From Candidatus Brocadia sp. WS118 (GTDB taxonomy: Bacteria; Planctomycetota; Brocadiia; Brocadiales; Brocadiaceae), in contig PHFX01000019.1 in assembly GCA_007618135.1 (NCBI GenBank), forward strand, positions 1 to 36,385: a stretch of 36,385 bases of DNA, in the 5' to 3' direction. This document shows positions 1 to 6,593 of the stretch, piece after piece (position 1 is the first letter of the stretch; each line of letters starts with the position of its first letter). Below the pieces are notes generated by a model. That model had not been told where the DNA came from. It did not search any database and saw nothing but the letters and a program-made list of their open reading frames with translations. The position numbers were made by a program, and so were the translations under genes.

Positions 1-1
1 T

Positions 2-2575
2 CCGCATAAAGATGGCCGTCTTCCTTCTATTCTCGCCTGTACCTCACTGTTGAGTAAAGGACATCCGGATATCCCCGCAATAGGAAACCTGGTGGGGCCG
101 TTAAGCCTCGCAACCTCTCTGATAGATGCATCCCTGCTCTTCAAGGCGCTCAGACAGAGGCCCGAAGAAGTTCACCGTATGCTTGATTTTCTGGCAGATA
201 ACAGTATCAGGTATGGCGAGGCACTTATCAGAAACGGAGCCGACCTTATCGTAATATCAGATCCTTCTGCAACCGGGGAAATACTTGGCCCGGATATGTT
301 CAATGCGTTTGCACTTCCCTATCTCAATCAGATGATACATCGTATGCATACCCTCGGCAAACCCGTTATCGTGCATATATGCGGAAGGATAGCCCCTGTT
401 TACGAATCACTCAAAAGACTAGCTGCGGAATGTATGAGTGTAGATTCCGTTGTAAACATCAAAGAGATGCGGAATACAATTTCCGGTAAAAAATTGATGG
501 GTAACGTAAGCACCATACTCCTGCAAAACGGACCGGTTGACAAGATACAAAAGGTATCAAGGAATCTGTTGAGTTCCGGTGTCGATATCCTTGCACCAGC
601 CTGCGGCCTCAGCGCCAAGACGCCTGTCAGACATATAAGGTATTCAACGATGAAGGTGAGAATAATCTTTTATCCTTCACGAGTAAGCGGGGAGGTACGA
701 AAAGGAGTCAGCATTTTAGAGGCGGCACGGAGCCTTGGTGTTGACATCGAGGGTCCATGCGGTGGTACAGGCAAATGTGGAAAGGATTTGGTGCAGATAC
801 GGAAGGAAGGAAACCTCCACACGGTTCTCGCCTGTAAAACTCCGGTAGAAACGGATCTTGAGGTCATCTGCCGTCAACATGAAAAGAAATCGCTGAAGAT
901 CATTGAAGGTTTTCATGCAGCAGGCAATAAAACCTATGGTATCGCCCCTTCTGTAAAGAAAGAGCTGGTACATGACAAACAGGGCATTTGTTCCACAAGG
1001 GTGTATGATACCGGTAATCTGCTTTTGCAGGAAAATGGCGATACGACGAACCATATCTACGGAATTGCCTTAGATATCGGAACTACTACGCTGGTGGCGT
1101 CGCTGGTTGACCTTAGGAGTGGCGAAATTCTGGGAAGTTCCTCATCGCTGAATCCACTGGTACATTACGGTCACGATGTCATGTCGCGGATAAGGTACTC
1201 TGCCGCTCAAAAGGATGGTCTTCGCAGCATGCACCGGGAACTTATCTCTGCCGTTCATTTTTTGATACAGGTTTTATCTTCAGAAAGAGATGTGAAACCT
1301 GAGCATATCTATCAAATCATAGGGGCCGGCAATACGACAATGCAGCATATCTTCTTAAACAAGGAAATAAAGGGCATCGGTGAGTATCCCTATCAAGCTG
1401 AAACCCTGGATGTAGCTACTATGAAAGCACAGGAACTCTCTCTTGATATTGCTATAAATGCCCCGGTAATGACCTTCCCGTGCATTTCAGCCTATGTGGG
1501 AGGCGATATTGTCTCCGGACTTCTGGCCATTGACATAAAATCCCTGGAAGCGCCTGCCCTCTTTCTCGACATCGGCACCAACGGCGAGATTGCCCTTATC
1601 CTGAATGACACCATAATCGCTTCGTCCACTGCGGCAGGTCCCTGCTTTGAGGGGATGACCATAAGCTCGGGTATGCGGGCGGGTGAAGGTGCGATTGAAC
1701 ACGTCGGATTTGAAGAAGAAATATCATTGGAGGTTATCAGTGGCGGTCAGCCAAGAGGTATCTGCGGGAGCGGGCTTTTGGATTTGGTGTCGGAACTCGT
1801 CGGGTCTGGCATCGTAAACGCCAGAGGACGTTTGCAGTCCCCCGATAATAAAAATAACACAGCACAGCAAACTGTAACCACACCCCTCCTACCAGGCGAC
1901 AATTCAGTAAACGAATGCACCCTATCAACTTCCCCTTCAAAATCCGTCCTATCAAGCCCTCATTCAATATCCCTTCCATCAAGTTCCAATACAGTATCCC
2001 GCCTATCGGGCTCCAATTTAGTTCCCCCTCTATCAAGCGCCAATGTAGTTCACCCTCTATCAAGCTCCAAGGTAATCCCCCCTATCAAGGGGGGTGAAGG
2101 GGGGTGTAAGGATCGTGGTACAAATGAGAATCTTTTATACAGTAATGCGATGAACTATAGAAAGAATCTCTTTGAAAAAAACGGAAAGCGGCATTTCCGT
2201 TTGACTGATACTGTGTCGATATCTCAGGAAGATATACGGCAGGTGCAATTGGCAAAGGCCGCCATCAGGGCAGGGGTTGAAATTCTCCTTGCACGATGCA
2301 ACCTTACCGCTGAAGAACTGAAGACAATTATCATTGCAGGGGGATTCGGCTATCATCTGAACGAAAAGAGCATCTTTGGTATTGGTCTCCTTCCCGAAAC
2401 AAAAAATGCAAAGATTTCTTTTGTAGGTAATTCCAGTCTGGAAGGTGCTGTAAAAGTCCTCCTGAATAAAAAATTGGTAAATGAAGCAGTTCAAATTGCC
2501 AGGACTGCCCAGGTGGTGGAACTTTCTCAAATCCCTGAATTCGAAAGTGTTTTCATCAGGGAGATGCATTTTTAA
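2..2575 (+). CDS. Corrinoid methyltransferase (MtaA/URO-D type) fused to RACo-like corrinoid activation protein, 5' partial
   Basis: The frame is open from the first bases, so the true start lies outside the window; TTG at 50 is only the first possible start. Numbering from that TTG, residues 1-200 resemble the C-terminal part of the uroporphyrinogen-decarboxylase/MtaA methyltransferase family. They keep the zinc-ligand pattern H109-x-C111 and a late Cys185 (PACGLS). Residues 201-290 form a plant-type 2Fe-2S ferredoxin domain, but the third usual cysteine is Asp (C237, C243, D246, C262). From about 335 on there is an ASKHA ATPase of the RACo/DUF4445 type (ALDIGTTT, GAGNTTMQ, FLDIGTNGE, GICGSGLLD, IAGGFG). 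RACo proteins reduce inactive Co(II) corrinoid to Co(I) with ATP, so the fusion would join methyl transfer and reactivation. Residues about 605-690 are a low-complexity insertion encoded by 27-bp repeats. The ATG at 650 could mark an ancestral RACo start, but no stop separates the two parts. Confidence 0.82.
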   Translation, partial: PHKDGRLPSILACTSLLSKGHPDIPAIGNLVGPLSLATSLIDASLLFKALRQRPEEVHRMLDFLADNSIRYGEALIRNGADLIVISDPSATGEILGPDMFNAFALPYLNQMIHRMHTLGKPVIVHICGRIAPVYESLKRLAAECMSVDSVVNIKEMRNTISGKKLMGNVSTILLQNGPVDKIQKVSRNLLSSGVDILAPACGLSAKTPVRHIRYSTMKVRIIFYPSRVSGEVRKGVSILEAARSLGVDIEGPCGGTGKCGKDLVQIRKEGNLHTVLACKTPVETDLEVICRQHEKKSLKIIEGFHAAGNKTYGIAPSVKKELVHDKQGICSTRVYDTGNLLLQENGDTTNHIYGIALDIGTTTLVASLVDLRSGEILGSSSSLNPLVHYGHDVMSRIRYSAAQKDGLRSMHRELISAVHFLIQVLSSERDVKPEHIYQIIGAGNTTMQHIFLNKEIKGIGEYPYQAETLDVATMKAQELSLDIAINAPVMTFPCISAYVGGDIVSGLLAIDIKSLEAPALFLDIGTNGEIALILNDTIIASSTAAGPCFEGMTISSGMRAGEGAIEHVGFEEEISLEVISGGQPRGICGSGLLDLVSELVGSGIVNARGRLQSPDNKNNTAQQTVTTPLLPGDNSVNECTLSTSPSKSVLSSPHSISLPSSSNTVSRLSGSNLVPPLSSANVVHPLSSSKVIPPIKGGEGGCKDRGTNENLLYSNAMNYRKNLFEKNGKRHFRLTDTVSISQEDIRQVQLAKAAIRAGVEILLARCNLTAEELKTIIIAGGFGYHLNEKSIFGIGLLPETKNAKISFVGNSSLEGAVKVLLNKKLVNEAVQIARTAQVVELSQIPEFESVFIREMHF
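1922..2083 (+). repeat. Six degenerate 27-bp tandem repeats inside the RACo coding frame
   Basis: Copies start at 1922, 1949, 1976, 2003, 2030 and 2057, each beginning CTATCAAG-like (CCATCAAG in the third) and containing a TCCAA-like core. Because 27 is a multiple of three, each copy adds nine residues of the pattern LSSSN-V-V-P. The array is bounded by ACACCCCTCCT near 1880 and by its near inverse AGGGGGGTGT at 2097-2106, so it looks like a miniature inverted-repeat element that expanded in frame. The G/C-rich ends match repeats near 14767, 21933 and 22310. Confidence 0.8.
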
Positions 2576-2796
2576 AACGTATAAACCCGTCTTTCGGGAA
2601 TGCATGGTGGATTCGCTGCGCTTAATCCCCCCTCCTCAACTTTTTGAAAAAGGTAGCGCCGATCCCCTGTCCGCGCAGGCAGACTTGTGTTAGGCTTGAG
2701 CGGAGGATATCCACCCCCTAACCCCCGACAGCGGGGGACACTCCCGCCCTATAGTATTCTGTTTTGCGTAGATTATATACAAACGTATAGATTTTT

Positions 2797-2914
2797 TTCG
2801 CTGGTTCAATCGTCCCCGATTGAACCGAAACATTTGGTATAATTCCGTCTCACGGCGCGAGCTTTAGAGTACCGTTCAAATATATGGTTCAATCTGCAAG
2901 ATTGAACCAGCGAA
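2797..2914. repeat. Inverted-repeat element with two GGTTCAAT hairpins
   Basis: Two perfect 10-bp hairpins lie at 2803-2826 (GGTTCAATCG, loop TCCC) and 2886-2908 (GGTTCAATCT, loop GCA). The outer flanks TTCGCTGG (2797-2804) and CCAGCGAA (2907-2914) are inverted copies of each other, so the whole 118 bp reads as one miniature inverted-repeat element. A decayed related arm follows near 2962-2990. No convincing gene was seen in 2576-3247; the rest holds a CCCCCG/CGGGGG hairpin near 2720 and a possible promoter (TTGACA 3200, GATAAT 3222). Confidence 0.6.
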
Positions 2915-3247
2915 GAATCAGTGTCTCCTGTTTTTGCTTCGACTTTATTTACCGGCTGGTTCATGCTTGTAGCCTGAATCAGGACTTTTGGAGCGTTCAA
3001 AGTCCATGCTGTTTTACCTTGAAAATAAGGTATTGTAGGCGTTATATCAATTCTAGCACTTCAATCAATTCTATCCTTTTGGATTGATTTTAGCACAAAC
3101 TTAGCACAAATTATGACACAAGAATTTGATAAAACACCAATTTTCAGATAACCTGGAACGATTCGACCCCGTTCTTTCCCCATGAAAAACGAAAAAGGCT
3201 TGACATTGCAAAACGGTAAATGATAATCTCTGGTTGTCTTCGCCAAA

Positions 3248-3400
3248 TACGTCAGCACGACGATGATCTACACCCATATCTTTAGCAAAGGAGGTCCCGG
3301 CGCCGAAGTCCCGTCGATGGGTTGTAGGAAGGTTTATACAGCCTGTATAAACCGGAATGAGCGATTAGAGAAAAACACAGAAAAGCTTTATAAGAAATAA
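3248..3400 (+). pseudogene. 3' fragment of integron integrase / tyrosine recombinase
   Basis: A plus-strand frame of 50 codons ending at TAA 3398-3400 contains YVSTTMIYTHIFSKGG. This is the hallmark C-terminus of XerCD-like integron integrases (xVSTTMIYTHVLNxGG), including the catalytic tyrosine in the IYTH box. No upstream part with the other catalytic Arg/His residues is recognisable; the sequence before 3248 is unrelated in this frame. It is therefore a remnant and cannot be active. It lies just before a possible attI and a cassette in the same orientation, as in the inverted integrase arrangement described in some planctomycetes and spirochaetes. Confidence 0.75.
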
Positions 3401-3486
3401 GTTACAATGTGTGATATGAAGGCACGGCAACTTCTTATATGTATATCGGGACAGTCTGTGTTTGTCGTTTTATACAGACTGTATAA
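3331..3486. promoter_or_regulatory. Three ACAGNCTGT palindromes around the putative attI
   Basis: A perfect palindrome with 11-bp arms (GGTTTATACAG, centre C) spans 3331-3353, inside the integrase fragment's last codons. A second with 8-bp arms (TTATACAG, centre A) spans 3470-3486, just before the cassette junction. A core-only copy, ACAGTCTGT, lies at 3451-3459. All share ACAGNCTGT. Repeated, evenly symmetric sites next to a recombination site suggest a dimeric DNA-binding protein such as an SOS-type repressor or a recombination accessory factor. The factor is unknown. Confidence 0.5.
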
Positions 3487-3506
3487 TCAGTGTTAGAGGT
3501 CATTGA

Positions 3507-3908
3507 ATGAGGCCACTGTTCACAATTCACGCCGGGGAGTTCGTGGTCGGCGGCTACATCGAGCAGAAGTTCCGGCGTGTAAATCTCTGGATTCCGTGTC
3601 GCGATACAGGCACCGATCTCTTGGTTACAGATTCAAAGAATGAAAAAACAGTATCGCTTCAGGTCAAGTTCTCGCGCGACTTCCTGGCTACGCACATGCC
3701 TTTCATTTTTCAGAAGCCGTTGCGAGCTTGTGGCTGGTGGTCCCTGAATCGAGACAAAATCGCGAAGTCAAAAGCAGATTATTGGATGTTTGTGCTGGTC
3801 GGCTTCGAGAACCGGAGTACAGATTTCGTAATTATCAAACCGTCTGAACTGCTCAATCGTCTTAATGTAATTCACAGCAAAGGTAAAACTATCCAGAGCT
3901 ATCTTTGA
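3507..3908 (+). CDS. Integron cassette protein, PD-(D/E)XK nuclease-like, apparently cut short by TGA
   Basis: The ATG lies 14 bases into the cassette with GAGG seven bases upstream, the usual position for a cassette gene. The 133-residue product has an acidic helix (GEFVVGGYIEQKFR), then D37 (TGTDLLV) and a strand ending Q52-V-K54 (LQVKF). This D...QxK spacing fits the PD-(D/E)XK nuclease fold, with Q in place of E. The family is not recognised by name and no activity is claimed. Codon 134 is TGA, and the same frame continues with protein-like sequence to TAG at 4056, so the gene may be a nonsense-mutated version of a protein of about 183 residues. The base composition is richer in GC than the flanks, in line with a mobile origin. 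Confidence 0.6.
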   Translation: MRPLFTIHAGEFVVGGYIEQKFRRVNLWIPCRDTGTDLLVTDSKNEKTVSLQVKFSRDFLATHMPFIFQKPLRACGWWSLNRDKIAKSKADYWMFVLVGFENRSTDFVIIKPSELLNRLNVIHSKGKTIQSYL

Positions 3909-4058
3909 GTAACGGAGAAAAATCGTTGTTGGGAAACTCGTGGCTTGAAGCGTCAAGAACAACTGGCAATCGCTCAAGGACAGTTTTCAAACGGCGAGCG
4001 AGACTTCTCGGCATTTCTAAACAACTGGGGGCCAATTCAAGCGCTCAACGGAAAGTAG
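3906..4058 (+). other. In-frame continuation of the cassette gene after TGA
   Basis: Reading on past TGA 3906-3908 gives VTEKNRCWETRGLKR, then QEQLAIAQG and FSAFLNNWGP, ending at TAG 4056-4058, six bases before the attC. The text is protein-like and fills the cassette exactly. A TGG-to-TGA change would restore SYLWVTE. Confidence 0.5.
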
Positions 4059-4063
4059 AAAAA

Positions 4064-4126
4064 TGACCTCTAACGCCGCGCGTGGAGTCGGACTCGCTAC
4101 GTCGGCACTCACGCGCGGCGTTAGGC
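4064..4126 (+). other. attC recombination site
   Basis: R'' is CTCTAAC (4068-4074) and R' is GTTAGGC (4120-4126). Between them, CGCCGCGCGTGGAG pairs with CTCACGCGCGGCG through 13 bp with one extra G. This is the bulged extrahelical base that orients attC strands for the integrase. The central part (about 20 bases) is an unpaired loop. Length, boxes and bulge all match a short attC. Confidence 0.85.
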
Positions 4127-4538
4127 ACAGGCGTTTTGTCCGTGATCTTGGTAAGGTCGCTTGAAATGGAAAACGTAGCTGTGAAGCAGTCGGGTTCCTG
4201 GGATGAAGCGATTCTCATCCTTATGGATGCTGCGAAACGGCTGATTCTGGCATTGTGTCTGAATAGGCAATAAATGTTACGAGATCAAATAGCAGTCAAG
4301 TAGGATCGGATCGCCTACCTTTAAATTCCGATTTTGGCAGTAGATGTTGATCGTTCTCTATCAACGGATTTGATATTGGCAGGCACTGCCTGCCCTACTC
4401 CTGCAGAAAACTTAAGCCCTGGTTTGCAAATTTGAGGAAACGGCTTGTTCGGAGTATGAGGTATTACTAGCGTGATTCCCACATCGGCACAGTTTACATG
4501 TCATAAACGCAGGGGGCATTCATGTATCCAACCATATT
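4127..4538. other. Intergenic region after the integron remnant
   Basis: The only candidate gene is a 35-codon frame at 4166-4273 (MENVAVKQSGSWDE...), which directly follows the attC and could be a remnant of a second cassette; there is no supporting attC behind it. Small hairpins are present: GTAGG/CCTAC near 4301, GTTGAT/ATCAAC near 4347, and GGCAGGCACTGCCTGCC near 4379. Nothing else was recognised. Confidence 0.45.
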
Positions 4539-5813
4539 TTATACCTTGTCGCTGAGCTTGAATACACAGTATTCAGCGCACATGGAACAGACCTCGTCAT
4601 TTTGGGGGCGTCCCTTTTCGCGGATACTTCTGGCCACCACGGGATCAATGCATGTGTTGAACTGACCCTCCCAATCCCTCTTTCGCCTGAATTGCGACAT
4701 CTTTTTGTCCCACTCCCATGCCGATTTTACACCCTTGGCAATATCAGCCGCATGGGCGGCAATCCGCGCGGCCATGACCCCATTCCTTACATCGGTCGGA
4801 CTGGGCAGGCTCAGATGTTCCGTTGGCGTTACATAGCATAAGAAGTCTGCCCCGGCAGCGGCAGCTATCGCCCCGCCAATGGCAGAGGTAATATGGTCAT
4901 ATCCGGGAGCGACGTCCGTGACAATGGGTCCAAGCACATAAAAAGGCACCCCTTTGCAGAGTTCCTTTTGCAATTGAACCTGTGCCGTCACCTGATTTAT
5001 AGGCACGTGTCCCGGCCCTTCCACCATCACCTGCACGCCGTTATCCAGCGCCCTTTGCGCAAGTTCTGCAAGGACGTTGAGCTCGTACACCTGCGCCCGA
5101 TCAAACGCATCCGCCAGGGCGCCTGGTCGCATGGCGTCCCCCAGGCTCAGGGTCACATCATATTCCTTTGCTATAGCCAGTATCTCGTCGTAGTTTTCAT
5201 ACAGGGGATTTTCCCTGCCGTTGTGGATCATCCATTCTACTAAAAAAGTCCCGCCGCGGCTTACCACGCCGCAAATGCGTTTGTTTTCTTTCAGATGTTT
5301 GAGCACTCCTCTTGTTGCACCGCAATGCACCGTAATAAAATCCACGCCATCCTCACAGTGCAATCGTACAGCATCAAGCATGTCAGTTGCAGTCATATCA
5401 ACAATCGACTGTTTCTGCTGGACGGTCTTGACGGCCGCCTCATAAATAGGCACACTCCCTATGGCAACGGATGCCGATCCGACAATCTTTTTCCGTATTG
5501 CCCGTAAATCGCCGCCGGTGCTCAGGTCCATTACTGCGTCAGCGCCTGCCTCTTCCGCTGCCCGTAACTTATCGATCTCCCTGGCGACATCGGCATAATC
5601 GGCCGATGTGCCGATGTTGGCATTGACCTTGGTTTTGAGTCCTGTGCCGATACCGCAAACTTTTGTGGCTTTACGCTTGTGATTTACCGGAATCACCATC
5701 TTGCCTTCGGCAATACGTTCCCTGATATATTCAGGGTCAAGACCTTCATCCTTTGCAACCTGCATCATCTCTGGTGTAACGGTATTTTTCCTTGCCAGTT
5801 GTAGCTGTGTCAT
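4539..5813 (-). CDS. thiC: Phosphomethylpyrimidine synthase ThiC (radical SAM)
   Basis: ThiC turns aminoimidazole ribotide into HMP-phosphate for thiamine. The 424-residue protein is the short form without the N-terminal extension of the E. coli enzyme. Family blocks are clear: KVNANIGTS, MDLSTGGDL, MVEGPGHVP, TDVAPGYDHITSAIG and CYVTPTEHL. The C-terminal cluster motif reads C409-S-M-C412-A-E-Y-C416 (CxxCxxxC, one residue shorter than E. coli). It is the last gene of a minus-strand group, 18 bases after the pseudouridine synthase, so no TPP riboswitch is expected or seen here. The start ATG has GGGGA five bases upstream. A benzimidazole-forming paralogue (BzaF type) cannot be excluded by eye. 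Confidence 0.93.
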   Translation of the reverse strand: MTQLQLARKNTVTPEMMQVAKDEGLDPEYIRERIAEGKMVIPVNHKRKATKVCGIGTGLKTKVNANIGTSADYADVAREIDKLRAAEEAGADAVMDLSTGGDLRAIRKKIVGSASVAIGSVPIYEAAVKTVQQKQSIVDMTATDMLDAVRLHCEDGVDFITVHCGATRGVLKHLKENKRICGVVSRGGTFLVEWMIHNGRENPLYENYDEILAIAKEYDVTLSLGDAMRPGALADAFDRAQVYELNVLAELAQRALDNGVQVMVEGPGHVPINQVTAQVQLQKELCKGVPFYVLGPIVTDVAPGYDHITSAIGGAIAAAAGADFLCYVTPTEHLSLPSPTDVRNGVMAARIAAHAADIAKGVKSAWEWDKKMSQFRRKRDWEGQFNTCIDPVVARSIREKGRPQNDEVCSMCAEYCVFKLSDKV

Positions 5814-5831
5814 CTTTTCCCCAATCGCTCT

Positions 5832-6587
5832 TTAAAGCACAGAACTATGCTCTATATCCTTTGTATTAACTCTTTCCGCCAGTGCATAAAGCCGCGACAC
5901 TTCGCGATCTGTTAATTTCCGGTATTTACCGATCTTCAATGCCGGATCATATAAATTGCCTATTCTTATCCTGCGCAGGATACGCACCTTATAATTACAG
6001 TCAACGAGCATACGGCGGATCTCCCGATTTTTGCCTTCCTTCAACACCATCTCAAACCGGCTTCTTTGCTTTCCCCTGTGTACCTTGCGAACTCTTACGG
6101 GTTGTGTTTTGCCAAAGGAAAGCCAAATACCTGATTCCAACGCCTCGATTGCCGCATCCGACAGGTATCCATCTACTTCTACAAAGTATGTCTTACTCAC
6201 CTCATACTTCGGATGAGACAGTTTGTTTGCAAGGTCACCGTCATTCGTTACGACAATCAACCCTTCACTCTCCTTGTCCAGTCTGCCAATGGTATATATC
6301 CTCTGAGTCACATTTTTTATGATATCAATTGCCTGGAGCCGCTCCAGTTCGTCACGATTTGTACACACGTAACCCTTCGGTTTGTTCAGTAAAAAATAGA
6401 TCTTTCGCTGCTTTTGTATCAAGGTGCCGTCACACCGTATCTCACTTTTACTTGCATCGACCGTTGTACCTAAGGTCATGACCCGCTCTCCGCCAACAGT
6501 CACCCTCCCCGCGACGATAATTCTCTCGCATTCACGCCGGGAACCTAATCCCGCTTCTGCCAGTATTTTTTGCAGGCGTTCCAACAT
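5832..6587 (-). CDS. rluB: rRNA pseudouridine synthase, RsuA/RluB/RluE family
   Basis: The N-terminal S4 RNA-binding domain covers residues 1-55 (MLERLQKILAEAGLGSRREC). The catalytic domain has the hallmark GRLDKESEGL at 101-110 with Asp104 as the catalytic residue, preceded by LNKPKGYVCT. The C-terminal block EGKNREIRRM is also typical. The 251-residue length fits the subfamily, which modifies 23S rRNA (RluB) or 16S rRNA (RsuA); the exact target is an inference. The gene starts six bases after recN stops and is followed by thiC, so the three are very likely cotranscribed. Confidence 0.9.
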   Translation of the reverse strand: MLERLQKILAEAGLGSRRECERIIVAGRVTVGGERVMTLGTTVDASKSEIRCDGTLIQKQRKIYFLLNKPKGYVCTNRDELERLQAIDIIKNVTQRIYTIGRLDKESEGLIVVTNDGDLANKLSHPKYEVSKTYFVEVDGYLSDAAIEALESGIWLSFGKTQPVRVRKVHRGKQRSRFEMVLKEGKNREIRRMLVDCNYKVRILRRIRIGNLYDPALKIGKYRKLTDREVSRLYALAERVNTKDIEHSSVL

Positions 6588-6593
6588 GTATTC

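Larger units (their letters stand above)
3248..4126 (+). mobile_element. Remnant integron: integrase 3' end, putative attI, one cassette, one attC
   Basis: The cassette boundary is visible directly. GTTAGAGGTCA at 3492-3502 is the exact reverse complement of TGACCTCTAAC at 4064-4074, which begins the attC. Cassettes normally show this complementarity between their 5' end and the R'' box of their own attC. The inferred cassette runs from about 3493 to 4120 and carries one gene. No second attC was found after 4126, so this is a single-cassette relic. Confidence 0.72.

Noticed and set aside
2803-2826. tRNA T-arm-like GGTTCAATC sequence
   Set aside because: It is a simple 10-bp hairpin with no acceptor, D-arm or anticodon arm around it.
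2806-3000. 64-codon minus-strand frame
   Set aside because: It runs through the GGTTCAAT hairpins and is explained by the repeat.
4350-4538. Minus-strand frame of about 60 codons (ITLVIPHTPNKPFPQ)
   Set aside because: It has no start or ribosome site, crosses the GGCAGGCACTGCCTGCC repeat and matches no known family.
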